Positions 49,199 to 57,442 of a stretch of DNA of 64,000 bases are shown piece after piece. The stretch is taken from positions 1 to 64,000 of the IMG/VR virus record IMGVR_UViG_3300045413_000192. One strand, written 5' to 3'. The DNA is from a virus. Positions within the stretch are counted from its first letter, which is position 1, and every line of letters starts with the position of its first letter. The notes beneath the pieces are model-generated. The model saw only the letters and a program-made list of their open reading frames with translations, had not been told where the DNA came from and searched no databases. The translations under genes were made by a program, and so were the position numbers.

Positions 49199-50014
49199 AT
49201 GAACTTCTTTGCCGGTTGCGCTCAACTTCTTGAAGATCCTCGGGAAGTTTTTACTGGCGCCAACTCAACTGCTATGCGTTGCATGATTAGCCTGCCGGCA
49301 GTCAGCACCAAGAAAGCAGATACTCCCATCGAACTTAACATTTACGGTAAGACGGCTGAACGTTTTGCTCGTTTGAAAAAGTACATGGGAATTTATCTGC
49401 ATGATGCCATGTTGCGCTATGACTTAGATACCAGGCAGCTCTCGCTCCATGGCGGTGTGGTTGGCTTAGTTAATGCCGAAACATTTCCCATCTTAAACAC
49501 TGTCATCCTTAGTGGACGCTGTGTTAAAGATGTTAATCATGAAGATGAACGTGCATTTAAAACCACGCCAAGTGGTTTGATGATTTGTAACCAGACGCTT
49601 GCTGTTAATACTGGGCGTAACCAATCGGATCTTTTTAACTTCTACGCCATCAATAGTGTGGAAGATAAACCTAACTACGCAGAGCTTCTGTGTAATTTTA
49701 CTCGCAAGGGAACTGGCCTTACCATTAAAGGACGGTTGGTCACTGACTCTTGGATTGACAAAGATTCAAAAGAAAAAAAGATTCAAACCAAAATTGAACT
49801 TAAGAAGATGACGCTGTCTCCCAAGGGGGCAGACGGTAGTAATACCATTCAAGTTCAAACAACTGTTGCATCAGAACAAAGTGTTGGCTCACTGTGGGGT
49901 GGTCGCACCATGGATGAACAACCTGATCCCTGGGGTCATGGCAACAGCGGATTACCTGATCTACCTGGTCAATACGGAGATCCCAGCAAAGAAGACGACG
50001 ACGCTCCGTTCTGA
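49199..50014 (+). CDS. Single-stranded DNA-binding protein
   Basis: 271 residues. Second half is an OB fold: LNTVILSGRCVKDVNHEDER, SGLMICNQTLAVN, LFNFYAINSVEDKPNYAELL and GLTIKGRLVTDSW. The first 100 residues may form another OB-like domain. The C-terminus EDDDAPF is the acidic SSB tip that recruits replication proteins. Immediately after the polymerase gene, consistent with a replisome role. Confidence 0.85.
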   Translation: MNFFAGCAQLLEDPREVFTGANSTAMRCMISLPAVSTKKADTPIELNIYGKTAERFARLKKYMGIYLHDAMLRYDLDTRQLSLHGGVVGLVNAETFPILNTVILSGRCVKDVNHEDERAFKTTPSGLMICNQTLAVNTGRNQSDLFNFYAINSVEDKPNYAELLCNFTRKGTGLTIKGRLVTDSWIDKDSKEKKIQTKIELKKMTLSPKGADGSNTIQVQTTVASEQSVGSLWGGRTMDEQPDPWGHGNSGLPDLPGQYGDPSKEDDDAPF

Positions 50015-50064
50015 TAACAAACCTTAATGTGCCAAGACGTTTGGTCGGCTCTAGACTAAGCGTC

Positions 50065-50091
50065 CGTCCTGGGATGACGTTAAAAGCACCA
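50065..50091 (+). promoter_or_regulatory. TTAAAC pseudoknot leader, copy E4 (weak)
   Basis: S1 CGTC/GACG and a TTAAAA linker are clear; S2 is only TGG/CCA. Upstream of ATG 50126. Confidence 0.4.
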
Positions 50092-50125
50092 TGTCAAAAT
50101 TCACGCTTTAACCACGCATCAAGTC

Positions 50126-51154
50126 ATGCCTACTACCAAAGCAATCACCAAAGCTGCATCCAGTGGCACCATCACTGAGCGGAGTGCCAACTCTTTTCTT
50201 ATGTTTAAGGAGCCTGACTTTGTCACCGGAGTCCAGCCCCTTGGCACCCTCCAGCCCCTGATCAACGGTAGTGATGGTGGGTTCTTTGTCAAGATGGAAA
50301 CCGTCAATGCTTGCCGTTGGCTGGCACAAAAGGAAGACTTTCATCCTGATGATGTTATCTGGAATCACAACCACCGCTTCAACAACGGTGCACGTGAGTT
50401 AGGGCACTTCTTTACCAGGCCTCGTCTCCAAATCATCCACATTTCAGACATCCTGATCTGCGAGGAAGGCCAAGATACCAAGCAACGCATTGTTGGTGAT
50501 TTCAGTAAAGATGAATACGGTAACTATCGCTATCCCGATGCTGTTTCTGTCTTTGAATCCGATAAGCAAGAGTTTATTGAAGGTCGTCGTAAGTCCCGTC
50601 GTTTCAATACTCGTACCAAGTATCTGGTGCGTTTACTGACAAAGGAGAACCGTCCTGCACATGAGGCTCCAATTGTCCTGACCACCAAGGGTCTGGTTAG
50701 TGTTGAGATGAGCAAGCACATCTCTGAGTTCCGTAAGGAAATGGAGAAGTGCTTGAGCACCTATCTCGACATGATGGCGATGACATTTGAAAACAAGTTC
50801 CATGTGACTTGTGTCTTCTGTCCTACGCTCATTGTCGATAACCGTGGTGAACAGAACGTGCCTGTTGTTTGTGTAGAGGAATTTGTTGGTCCTAGCTGTA
50901 GCACCAAAGAAGAAGCCTTTGCTTCTCTAGCTGCTCTTACAATTCCTGATGAAGATCGTGAAAAGGTATGGGAGATCATGACCAATCCGTATTTTGCGGA
51001 TTACATCAACATCCACAGCAAGCAAGATGGCATTAAACTTAATGGCGCTTATGGTCTGGCGGATGGTGTTTCTCTCAAGCCTGCTGGTGTAATTGATGCA
51101 CCTGCATTGCCTGCGGTTAGCAACGATACTGGAGAAGATAGTAGCTTAATGTAA
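50126..51154 (+). CDS. unrecognised replication-region protein, 342 residues
   Basis: MPTTKAITKAASSGTITERS, then a compact alpha/beta protein with FFVKMETVNACRWL, RYPDAVSVFESDKQEF and FHVTCVFCPTLIVDNRGE. May belong to a DUF family of cyanobacterial phages, but I cannot name it safely. Abundant in conserved-looking aromatic segments. Between SSB and small genes, so a replication or recombination role is possible. Confidence 0.75.
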   Translation: MPTTKAITKAASSGTITERSANSFLMFKEPDFVTGVQPLGTLQPLINGSDGGFFVKMETVNACRWLAQKEDFHPDDVIWNHNHRFNNGARELGHFFTRPRLQIIHISDILICEEGQDTKQRIVGDFSKDEYGNYRYPDAVSVFESDKQEFIEGRRKSRRFNTRTKYLVRLLTKENRPAHEAPIVLTTKGLVSVEMSKHISEFRKEMEKCLSTYLDMMAMTFENKFHVTCVFCPTLIVDNRGEQNVPVVCVEEFVGPSCSTKEEAFASLAALTIPDEDREKVWEIMTNPYFADYINIHSKQDGIKLNGAYGLADGVSLKPAGVIDAPALPAVSNDTGEDSSLM

Positions 51155-51194
51155 CAACTAAACCAAACACCTCGTTTAAGTTGTTGCAGAGGAT

Positions 51195-51464
51195 TCATCT
51201 CTCTGATCCAAGCTTAATCTCTGGGTTGGCCAAATCATCTTGTTCAACAGATTTGTTTTGGAAGATGAATAAATCTTGGATCAACCCACGAATTACACCT
51301 TGACGCATAGTAGCAATCCTTGCTAAAAGGGTTGCTATTTCTTTTAAGTCTCCTATCGAATTACATTCTTTGATGAGGCGCTTTAACCTTTCTTCCCAAA
51401 ATTTATCATCAAGTGATGGTTCAATTTGGAATGTAGCCAAAGGCACGTACTTAATTTCTTTCAT
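51195..51464 (-). CDS. small helical protein on the opposite strand
   Basis: 89 residues. MKEIKYVPLATFQIEPSLDD, FWEERLKRLIKECNSIGDLK, EIATLLARIATMRQGVIRGL: two amphipathic helices. It has realistic composition, and no plus-strand gene competes. The only minus-strand gene within the early block. Unknown. Confidence 0.55.
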   Translation of the reverse strand: MKEIKYVPLATFQIEPSLDDKFWEERLKRLIKECNSIGDLKEIATLLARIATMRQGVIRGLIQDLFIFQNKSVEQDDLANPEIKLGSER

Positions 51465-51545
51465 GAAATGTATTCAGTTGTTACTTAATTTTACTTCTAC
51501 AGTAAACCTTCAAATGCATCTTCATGATGTATTAACAATCACACC

Positions 51546-51749
51546 ATGAAACCAGAACACAAGGCGGTTATTAAAACGGCAGGTACCTTTGGCGTCATTG
51601 GCGCAAGTGCGTTGTTTGTTCTTGGTAATCCAGTTGCTTGGGCGGCGCTTGCTTTCGGTACGTATCGAATTGGTCAAGCTGTTTACCGCAAGGAACAACA
51701 GCGTGCTAAGCTCCAGGCGTCAGGAAGAGATCCCGATCTGTTCATCTGA
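51546..51749 (+). CDS. small membrane protein, 67 residues
   Basis: A hydrophobic stretch at 10-40 (TAGTFGVIGASALFVLGNPV, WAALAFGTY) then a basic tail. Start after CACACC-ATG. May be holin-like; no evidence beyond the membrane segment. Confidence 0.65.
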   Translation: MKPEHKAVIKTAGTFGVIGASALFVLGNPVAWAALAFGTYRIGQAVYRKEQQRAKLQASGRDPDLFI

Positions 51750-51775
51750 CACATTCCACACCACACTAATTTGCC

Positions 51776-52756
51776 ATGCCTGAAACTCTGCTTGAACTCA
51801 ATGAAGCTCAAACGCTCATCTACACACGGTCGAATATACGCCGTGCGTTCTCGGACTTTGATGACACCGATGTCGCGGGCATCTACCTTCTTAATGATGT
51901 TTGCCGCGTGCTTTACCGTGATGGTAGCCAAGTTGATTTTGCGCGCCAACCAATAAAAGACGCCTTTGTTTCTTTTACCCACAGACTCAAAGACTTCTTT
52001 TCATACTTAGGTCCCAACTACAGAGGACCAAGTGTCTGGCATCAAAACGCGTACGTCATGTTCAAGGGGTGGAGTTACATCCATTCCCTTGGTGCCAATA
52101 CCGTTAATGCCAGGTTGCAGTCCCAGTGGGCAGACAAGTTCATTCGTATTTCTGATGCCGAACAACTCAAAGCCCTTATTCAGTCTGACCAAACCGACAT
52201 TGGCTATTTGGTTGCGCCTGACGGGTTTCGCCTTGACGATAGGCCCGTGGACCTGGACGGTGAACTGGACGATAGCCAGGAGCAAAGGACCAGCTTTGGC
52301 GAGCCTAGTTGCTCATGTGGGTCCTTTCAACGCCAGCTCAATTATCTATCGAGTTTACAGGCGGAAATCTCCGGATACAAACCCTGGTGTATCCACCTGA
52401 CTTGGTTCAATAAATATCGGGATCTACTGTGCAAACGCACAGAAATTCGTAATGCATGTCCTGCTTATGCACCAGATAAATGTGTGGCCTGGTGGTATGC
52501 ACCACCTGAGGATGCCACCAGTAATGGACGATTTCTTTTGTTGCACACCAAACATGGAGCACAGGCGCCGCTAACCCATTGGCGTAACTACAAACCCAAG
52601 GAGGTCTTTACTCAACACGATGCCTGGACTTTATTTGATAACATGTTAGATTCAGGCTACGTACCATTTCCTGGAGTAGCATTGCCACAGCTTAAAACCA
52701 CAAAGAAAACCAATGCTGACAACGTGGGTCAACAAACTTCAGCTAGAAGTCAGTGA
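51776..52756 (+). CDS. SWIM-type zinc-finger protein
   Basis: 326 residues. C179-S-C181 in PSCSCGSFQRQL and C205-I-H207 in YKPWCIHLTWFNKY give the CxC-x23-CxH SWIM ligand set. Flanking segments (VLYRDGSQVDFARQPIKD, WWYAPPEDATSNGRF) are unrecognised. SWIM domains bind DNA or proteins. In the replication region. Confidence 0.65.
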   Translation: MPETLLELNEAQTLIYTRSNIRRAFSDFDDTDVAGIYLLNDVCRVLYRDGSQVDFARQPIKDAFVSFTHRLKDFFSYLGPNYRGPSVWHQNAYVMFKGWSYIHSLGANTVNARLQSQWADKFIRISDAEQLKALIQSDQTDIGYLVAPDGFRLDDRPVDLDGELDDSQEQRTSFGEPSCSCGSFQRQLNYLSSLQAEISGYKPWCIHLTWFNKYRDLLCKRTEIRNACPAYAPDKCVAWWYAPPEDATSNGRFLLLHTKHGAQAPLTHWRNYKPKEVFTQHDAWTLFDNMLDSGYVPFPGVALPQLKTTKKTNADNVGQQTSARSQ

Positions 52757-52946
52757 AGACCATGAAGATGGTGGCTGCACTATTACAATTGAATGGGATG
52801 AAAATGATCCTGACTTGGACGAATGGACAAGCTGGGGTCCTGAAAAGCAAAAAGCTTTTGTAATTGAAACTTTGTCTAACGCTGTTAGCGATGCTTTAGC
52901 TTCTACTATTAACAATGTCTCTGCCACTGAATCTCATGTCGTTTGA
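52713..52946 (+). CDS. acidic hypothetical protein, 77 residues
   Basis: MLTTWVNKLQLEVSEDHEDG; acidic with Trp residues. Overlaps the SWIM gene by 44 bases and the next gene by 32. Unknown. Confidence 0.55.
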   Translation: MLTTWVNKLQLEVSEDHEDGGCTITIEWDENDPDLDEWTSWGPEKQKAFVIETLSNAVSDALASTINNVSATESHVV

Positions 52947-53304
52947 CACCTACGGTTTGCCTGAAGAAAAGTTTCTGGAATACGTCAGTATCCAGTCACG
53001 ATTAATCCTGCGTTCACTTAAAACATTGCACTGTGTTGCAGAAGAAGAGGACGTAAAGCTTGGCGCCTTTGGTTCCAAATTTATTTGGGATGTACTCCAA
53101 GAAGCTGGCTACGGTGCTGATGATGCCTGCCGCGTTCAACAACGAGAGGATGACCCAGAAGAAATCAAGCGGCGCAGCTATGACCCCATGGTCTTGCCCA
53201 CCCGTGAAGACATGATGGCAGAAATTCAATCCCTTAATGCCAAGATGGAAGCCATTACAGATTACCTTGCCAGCTTGGTTAAGCTTAAAGACGAAACTGG
53301 TTGA
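52915..53304 (+). CDS. helical hypothetical protein, 129 residues
   Basis: Starts at ATG 52915 or 52936 (MSFDTYGLPEEKFLEYVSIQ). Ends in a coiled coil (MMAEIQSLNAKMEAITDYLA). No family recognised. Confidence 0.6.
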   Translation: MSLPLNLMSFDTYGLPEEKFLEYVSIQSRLILRSLKTLHCVAEEEDVKLGAFGSKFIWDVLQEAGYGADDACRVQQREDDPEEIKRRSYDPMVLPTREDMMAEIQSLNAKMEAITDYLASLVKLKDETG

Positions 53305-53322
53305 CAGCCCTGGTAGACTAAC

Positions 53323-53351
53323 CGTCCTGGTCATGACGTTAAACTGACCAG
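53323..53351 (+). promoter_or_regulatory. TTAAAC pseudoknot leader, copy E5 (best formed)
   Basis: S1 CGTC/GACG (53323-53326, 53335-53338), TTAAAC, S2 CTGGTCA/TGACCAG (53327-53333, 53345-53351), seven pairs. A classical H-type pseudoknot. Upstream of the 37-residue gene. Confidence 0.7.
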
Positions 53352-53370
53352 TCCATCAACACACCATTCC

Positions 53371-53484
53371 ATGTTTGACTTCATCCTTTCTTCCATTGCT
53401 TCTGTTCTTCACGATCTTCTTTGGACAGCAGCCGCAGCGCTGCTGGCCTTTACCCTTAACAAAATTCAATCTCATTTCAATTAA
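53371..53484 (+). CDS. 37-residue membrane peptide
   Basis: ATG 53371 to TAA 53482-53484. MFDFILSSIASVLHDLLWTA then AAALLAFTLNKIQSHFN; one transmembrane helix. Has its own pseudoknot leader, which supports it as a gene. Lies two bases before the next ATG. Confidence 0.6.
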   Translation: MFDFILSSIASVLHDLLWTAAAALLAFTLNKIQSHFN

Positions 53485-53486
53485 TC

Positions 53487-53729
53487 ATGTATCAAGAACT
53501 TTCTGAACATGAAAAAGCTTACAGGCGTGGGCTTGATCAAGGTGTTGCTCTTTTTGCTTATGCAATAGGAATTGATAACAATTCTTTGCAGGACACAAGC
53601 TTTAAACAAAAAGTAAAACAATTTAGAGCAGGAAAACTTAAAAGTGCAGACAGCCTGTGGGATATGCCTGCCGTTGAATTGCTAGAGCTTCAACTCCTTG
53701 TTAAAAAACTACTAACAACCAAATCATGA
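53487..53729 (+). CDS. hypothetical protein, 80 residues
   Basis: MYQELSEHEKAYRRGLDQGV; helical. Overlaps the next start by ATGA. Unknown. Confidence 0.65.
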   Translation: MYQELSEHEKAYRRGLDQGVALFAYAIGIDNNSLQDTSFKQKVKQFRAGKLKSADSLWDMPAVELLELQLLVKKLLTTKS

Positions 53730-54445
53730 CTCAAATTACCCACACTAAACTCAAGGAACTAAATGTCATTCAGCTTTACGAGCACTATGGTGCCCTGGAA
53801 CGCTCTCTTCCTCTCCTCACTCCTGAGTCCCAGGACTTGGCAAAGGCGGAGCTGGAAACTTGTCTTACCCTGCGGTCTGAAAAGATTGATCGTATTTACT
53901 ACGCCATGGCTGCCCATGAGGACGCCGTTGAGCGTATCAAAAAAGAAAAGGGTTTGATCCTTAAGTCCCAAAAGCATCACGAGTCGCAGGTCGATAATCT
54001 TAAGCACTTGCTCAACTATCTTAAGCGGGTGTTGCCAGCTGATACCAATAAGATCACTGGCCGTAACTATCAGTTCACCTTGGTCAAGAAAAAAGACTTG
54101 ACCGTTGAAATTAAATCAGATCCAGAATATTGGTCGTCTGATGAACGTCAACAATTTTGTGTGGAAGAAGAAGTTACCACAACGAAAAGAATTGTGTTAC
54201 GTTCACTGTCAGGGGAAGTCCTTGAAGAAAGGGTAGAACCATCCAGTAAAACAAACATTCTTCCGAACCTTGATGCAATCCGCAACGCCCACCAATCTGG
54301 TCAGTTACTCCCCCAAGGAGTCAAGGTCTTTCAAGAATATTCAATACGCAGCAGCAGAATCTATGGAAAATCCTCAATGGACTTGGCGCCATCCGAGTAT
54401 CCAGGAGACCTTCTTCCAGAAGATCGATCCGCCGACGACTGCTGA
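53726..54445 (+). CDS. Sipho_Gp157-like protein
   Basis: 239 residues. Helical N-terminus (LYEHYGALERSLPLLTPESQ), a coiled coil with KIDRIYYAMAAHEDAVERIK, then beta sequence GRNYQFTLVKKKDLTVEI and late LPQGVKVFQEYSIR, the layout of Siphovirus Gp157 proteins. That family is linked to phage resistance in Streptococcus; its role here is unknown. The last 80 bases overlap the next gene. Confidence 0.75.
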   Translation: MTQITHTKLKELNVIQLYEHYGALERSLPLLTPESQDLAKAELETCLTLRSEKIDRIYYAMAAHEDAVERIKKEKGLILKSQKHHESQVDNLKHLLNYLKRVLPADTNKITGRNYQFTLVKKKDLTVEIKSDPEYWSSDERQQFCVEEEVTTTKRIVLRSLSGEVLEERVEPSSKTNILPNLDAIRNAHQSGQLLPQGVKVFQEYSIRSSRIYGKSSMDLAPSEYPGDLLPEDRSADDC

Positions 54446-54683
54446 AGATGCATCTGTTCGGATGAACTGTCATCAGCATGCCATCAAAGACTTTGATCTC
54501 CAACTGGAAATGAATGATCTGGAAATGAACATGCTAAAAGATGGTGGTGGTGATGTCCTTCCATACAACGAAAGTCGGATGGATGATCTTGAGCAAAAGA
54601 AACTCAAGCTGCTACTAGGCAAACGGTTTCACCAAAATGCAGCCCATGCATATTGGTATTACTTGGAGAAGGCCAGTAAGTAA
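54363..54683 (+). CDS. hypothetical protein, 106 residues
   Basis: From ATG 54363 (MENPQWTWRHPSIQETFFQK). Acidic, helical. An earlier in-frame ATG at 54270 is possible but lies deep in the previous gene. Unknown. Confidence 0.6.
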   Translation: MENPQWTWRHPSIQETFFQKIDPPTTAEDASVRMNCHQHAIKDFDLQLEMNDLEMNMLKDGGGDVLPYNESRMDDLEQKKLKLLLGKRFHQNAAHAYWYYLEKASK

Positions 54684-54718
54684 ACCACCGTAAAATAAGT
54701 AAATACATCAGGTGTCCT

Positions 54719-54985
54719 ATGGAGAGAGATCTCACTCAGCTTTATCAACTGCTTGCAGGCTTTACTCAAGATGGGACGCCTCTTTCAGCTACGGTTGGTT
54801 CCAAGTTGGAATGGGGTGTAACCGTTTTAACTGCTAGCATGCTTGCCAATGAAAACCTGGCGGCAAGTATGGAAGCAGAAGAAATGGTAGATGCTGCCAT
54901 TAACTACTACCATTTAATTCAAAAGCGGCTTGGTTATTACCAACAGCATCAAACACATTCCCTTGAGCGGTTGCTGGGTAATTAA
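54719..54985 (+). CDS. hypothetical protein, 88 residues
   Basis: MERDLTQLYQLLAGFTQDGT; helical, with SMEAEEMVDAAINYYHLIQK. No family recognised. Confidence 0.65.
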   Translation: MERDLTQLYQLLAGFTQDGTPLSATVGSKLEWGVTVLTASMLANENLAASMEAEEMVDAAINYYHLIQKRLGYYQQHQTHSLERLLGN

Positions 54986-55020
54986 TTTCTGATAAAGTAA
55001 TTGGGTCTTTATCTAAATCA

Positions 55021-55218
55021 ATGGATCTTATTGTTGTGCCCAGGTTGACTGTGTCTTTTGCGGTTGAGCTTGAAGTTGAGTATGATTCGTTTGGCGGCAA
55101 AACACCTGAACAATTAGCAGAGACCCTCCAGGATGAAATGGATGATCTGCTCTTTGAAATAAGCCCAGGTGTAGTTGGCGTCTTCACAACTCTTACTTCA
55201 GTAGATTCCAATGGCTAA
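55021..55218 (+). CDS. hypothetical protein, 65 residues
   Basis: MDLIVVPRLTVSFAVELEVE; beta strands then an acidic helix. Overlaps the next gene by 8 bases. Unknown. Confidence 0.6.
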   Translation: MDLIVVPRLTVSFAVELEVEYDSFGGKTPEQLAETLQDEMDDLLFEISPGVVGVFTTLTSVDSNG

Positions 55219-55492
55219 GTATTTTGATTATCAAGCAATTCTTAATCGCTGGAGTGTGGCCGCAGAGCAACAAAAGGCTGATTTCATGGAGCACATGTAT
55301 AACTGTGCCGGTCGCCAAAACCCAGGGCATCTTATGCACGGTCTTTACACGGGCCTGTGGCAGGACTTCTGTATTAAAGAAGCTGGTCCTGTGATGCGTG
55401 AACGGTACTTTGAGATGATGGAAGCCGTTCGCCTTTATGAAAAAGAAAAACTTCAGGCAGTTGATCCCGAAAAAGTTATGATTACTGCTTGA
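55211..55492 (+). CDS. hypothetical protein, 93 residues
   Basis: MAKYFDYQAILNRWSVAAEQ; helical with HMYNCAGRQNPGHLMHGLYT. Followed by a terminator-like hairpin. Confidence 0.65.
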   Translation: MAKYFDYQAILNRWSVAAEQQKADFMEHMYNCAGRQNPGHLMHGLYTGLWQDFCIKEAGPVMRERYFEMMEAVRLYEKEKLQAVDPEKVMITA

Positions 55493-55519
55493 TTACATCG
55501 TTTCTTTCACTACACTGAT

Positions 55520-55550
55520 GGGGTACGCCACGCAGTGGTGAACCCTTTTT
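55520..55550 (+). terminator. terminator-like hairpin
   Basis: GGGGT-A-CGCCAC-GCA-GTGGTG-A-ACCC followed by five T. One G-T pair. Lies between two plus-strand genes. Confidence 0.65.
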
Positions 55551-55566
55551 ATTCTGTTTGATTTCC

Positions 55567-55980
55567 ATGGAACTTAACATGTCGGGCACTGAGTCTCAGG
55601 AAGTAATTCAAGCTTGGCAAAACTGGTACAAAAGCCATCGCATTGTTTCAGAAATGGATGATCCTCTTGTGACTAAAGAATCCCGCGAAAATCTTCATGA
55701 CACCAGCCACGCTACTGGCACGCTTCCAAACTGGCGTGAGCACTATGCTGAACTCATTGGGGACCATTTACCCTTTCAAGGTAATGACATGTACAAACAA
55801 AAAGCAACAGAGCATTTTGCTGACACTATTGCTGAATTCTCTAATGAAATGAGCGGAGAAGAACTCTTTGCATGTTTCCAGCAAGCAGCAAAAGAAAATT
55901 TCAAATATGCCCAAAAAGAATATGATCGGGCTAAAGATTTAATGGATTTGCTTGAGGGAAAAACTTGTGCCAAAAAGTAA
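55567..55980 (+). CDS. hypothetical protein, 137 residues
   Basis: ATG 55567 (MELNMSGTESQEVIQAWQNW) is preferred over a TTG three codons upstream. Helical and charged. Overlaps the zinc-ribbon gene by 14 bases. Unknown. Confidence 0.6.
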   Translation: MELNMSGTESQEVIQAWQNWYKSHRIVSEMDDPLVTKESRENLHDTSHATGTLPNWREHYAELIGDHLPFQGNDMYKQKATEHFADTIAEFSNEMSGEELFACFQQAAKENFKYAQKEYDRAKDLMDLLEGKTCAKK

Positions 55981-56197
55981 AGATTACCCTGAGTTTATTT
56001 GTCACAATTGCGGCGTTGAGTGGGGTACCTGGTATTCAAGAAGTGAGTACATAGGCCCTCCTTGTCATTGCGCTACACACCATAAGGGGAGCTGTGATTT
56101 ATGTGGCAAGATTGACGTTATTGTTACGGAGCCCAGGGACTACGGTCACTTGAAAAAGGGTTGGGAGCAAGCCTTTAGGCGCACGCACCAAGACTGA
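55967..56197 (+). CDS. small zinc-ribbon-like protein
   Basis: About 76 residues from GTG 55967 (or TTG 55952). CHNCGVEWGTWY, CHCATHHKGSCDLCG give a multi-Cys zinc-binding pattern. Its last bases overlap the antisense tail-gene fragment. Unknown function. Confidence 0.6.
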   Translation: MPKSKDYPEFICHNCGVEWGTWYSRSEYIGPPCHCATHHKGSCDLCGKIDVIVTEPRDYGHLKKGWEQAFRRTHQD

Positions 56198-56351
56198 AAG
56201 AAACAGTAGCCGCAGTACCACCGGCTTCTGAAACAAAGACGGGTTGAACGTATTTAACAGGGTGGTTGGCTACGTTGAAATGGCTAGTTCCGTTAGCTGT
56301 AATTGTTTGATTGGTAATTATCTTGCTGAAATTTGTGCCGTCAATAGAGCC
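56175..56351 (-). pseudogene. C-terminal fragment of a minus-strand gene, fibre-like
   Basis: Read on the minus strand, GSIDGTNFSKIITNQTITAN followed by SHFNVANHPVKYVQPVFVSE and a Gly/Ala/Thr-rich end runs to TAA 56175-56177. A stop (56352-56354) lies immediately upstream and there is no start codon. The sequence looks like the end of a fibre or structural protein. A remnant left by rearrangement. Confidence 0.45.
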
Positions 56352-56457
56352 TTATCAACAAAGAAAGTCTCTTCTCCTCTTTGTATTGTCATTGTTTTAT
56401 TTGTATTTTGTTCATTTTAATTCATAGAGTTGCTTTGTATTAAACTGGTTTTATTGG
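56352..56457. other. gap without a recognisable gene
   Basis: T-rich sequence upstream of the Dps-like gene. Nothing clear seen; a promoter for the Dps-like gene could lie here. Confidence 0.3.
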
Positions 56458-56466
56458 TTGAAAATT

Positions 56467-57018
56467 ATGTATACCTCTGCTCCTCAAGCGCCTCAGGCAC
56501 CTATAACCCCTGTAGCCCAGGCAACACCTCAACCACAGGAGAAACCTAAAGCACCTGCTAAATCAAAGAATGGTGATGTCGGGGCCTTCATTCAGCAGTG
56601 CATTTCTCTTGCTTCCTACCTCAAGGAACTTCAGACACAATCCCATCTCATTCACCTGAATTACGAGGGGTCTAACTTCCTCGGGGTGCATGCATTCCTT
56701 AAAGACCAATACGAAGCTCATCTGGAACAGTTCGATACCTTAAGTGAGTTTATCCGTTCCATGGACTACTTGATGCCCATGTGTGCCAAGGGATTAGCTG
56801 ATGTTGGTCCTGGTATCCAACACGTTACCAGCTACAAAGGAACCGATCAGCTCGCTGTGTACTATAAAAACCTTGAGGAGCTGGGCATGAAGACCAAGAA
56901 GTTGGAACCCATTGCTGCCAAGGTGGGTGCCATTGATATTCAGAACTACTTGGCTGAGCTATGCGGCCAGGCCTTTAAAGCAGCTTGGCAAATTAAGGCT
57001 ACGTTGAGAAATGGGTAA
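56467..57018 (+). CDS. Dps/ferritin-like protein with Pro-rich N-terminus
   Basis: 183 residues from ATG 56467. After a Pro/Gln/Ala-rich leader of about 38 residues, SYLKELQTQSHLIHLNYEGS, NFLGVHAFLKDQYEAHLEQF and DTLSEFIRSM follow the Dps pattern (HWN-like IHLN, VHxxL, D-x-x-x-E). The ligand at His+4 is Lys, with Asp at +5, so ferroxidase activity is uncertain. Could protect phage or host DNA or store iron. Reads on in frame past TAA (see findings). Confidence 0.6.
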   Translation: MYTSAPQAPQAPITPVAQATPQPQEKPKAPAKSKNGDVGAFIQQCISLASYLKELQTQSHLIHLNYEGSNFLGVHAFLKDQYEAHLEQFDTLSEFIRSMDYLMPMCAKGLADVGPGIQHVTSYKGTDQLAVYYKNLEELGMKTKKLEPIAAKVGAIDIQNYLAELCGQAFKAAWQIKATLRNG

Positions 57019-57108
57019 GGAAATGTTGTTGGGCGTAAGGGGATTCCAGCAAATGACAAAGAGTTATTAGACGCTATAGCCGGTGGCAGTTACAGCACAA
57101 GGGTATGC
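57019..57108 (+). other. in-frame coding-like stretch after the Dps-like stop
   Basis: After TAA the same frame continues GNVVGRKGIPANDKELLDAI then AGGSYSTR before running into sequence antisense to the HNH gene. It has the look of a real protein end but no start codon. Confidence 0.3.
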
Positions 57109-57111
57109 ACT

Positions 57112-57396
57112 TCAACATTCCCACTTAATAAGTATTTTATTTTCTGTTGGTTGCATCTCGAACTTGCTGTGTTCAATGCGATGGCAGTTTGCGCAAAGTA
57201 CTAAGCACTTGTTAATTTCTTCTTGAACCCTACTCCAGGCTGCTTTCCTGCTTACCAAGTTGGATACAGTGGTTTCTTTATCGCCAAGATGGTGAAATTC
57301 TAAAACTCTTGCATCATTGTTTCCACAATGTGTACAGCTTAAGTTACGTTTATATTCCAGAAATTTACGTTTGGTTGCGTGCAAAATAATCCGCAA
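57112..57396 (-). CDS. HNH endonuclease
   Basis: CTHCGNNDARVLEFHHLGDK, then NKCLVLCANCHRIEHSKFE: Cys pairs and the HH...NCH-x3-H ligands of an HNH nuclease. The start is unclear: TTG 57396 gives 94 residues, while an ATG at 57495 would overlap the next gene. Probably homing. It lies between the Dps-like and next gene and may have broken a neighbour. Confidence 0.75.
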   Translation of the reverse strand: MRIILHATKRKFLEYKRNLSCTHCGNNDARVLEFHHLGDKETTVSNLVSRKAAWSRVQEEINKCLVLCANCHRIEHSKFEMQPTENKILIKWEC

Positions 57397-57442
57397 AGCT
57401 GTTATTAATATAACGGGTAAATAACAGTTATCGGTATAACAA

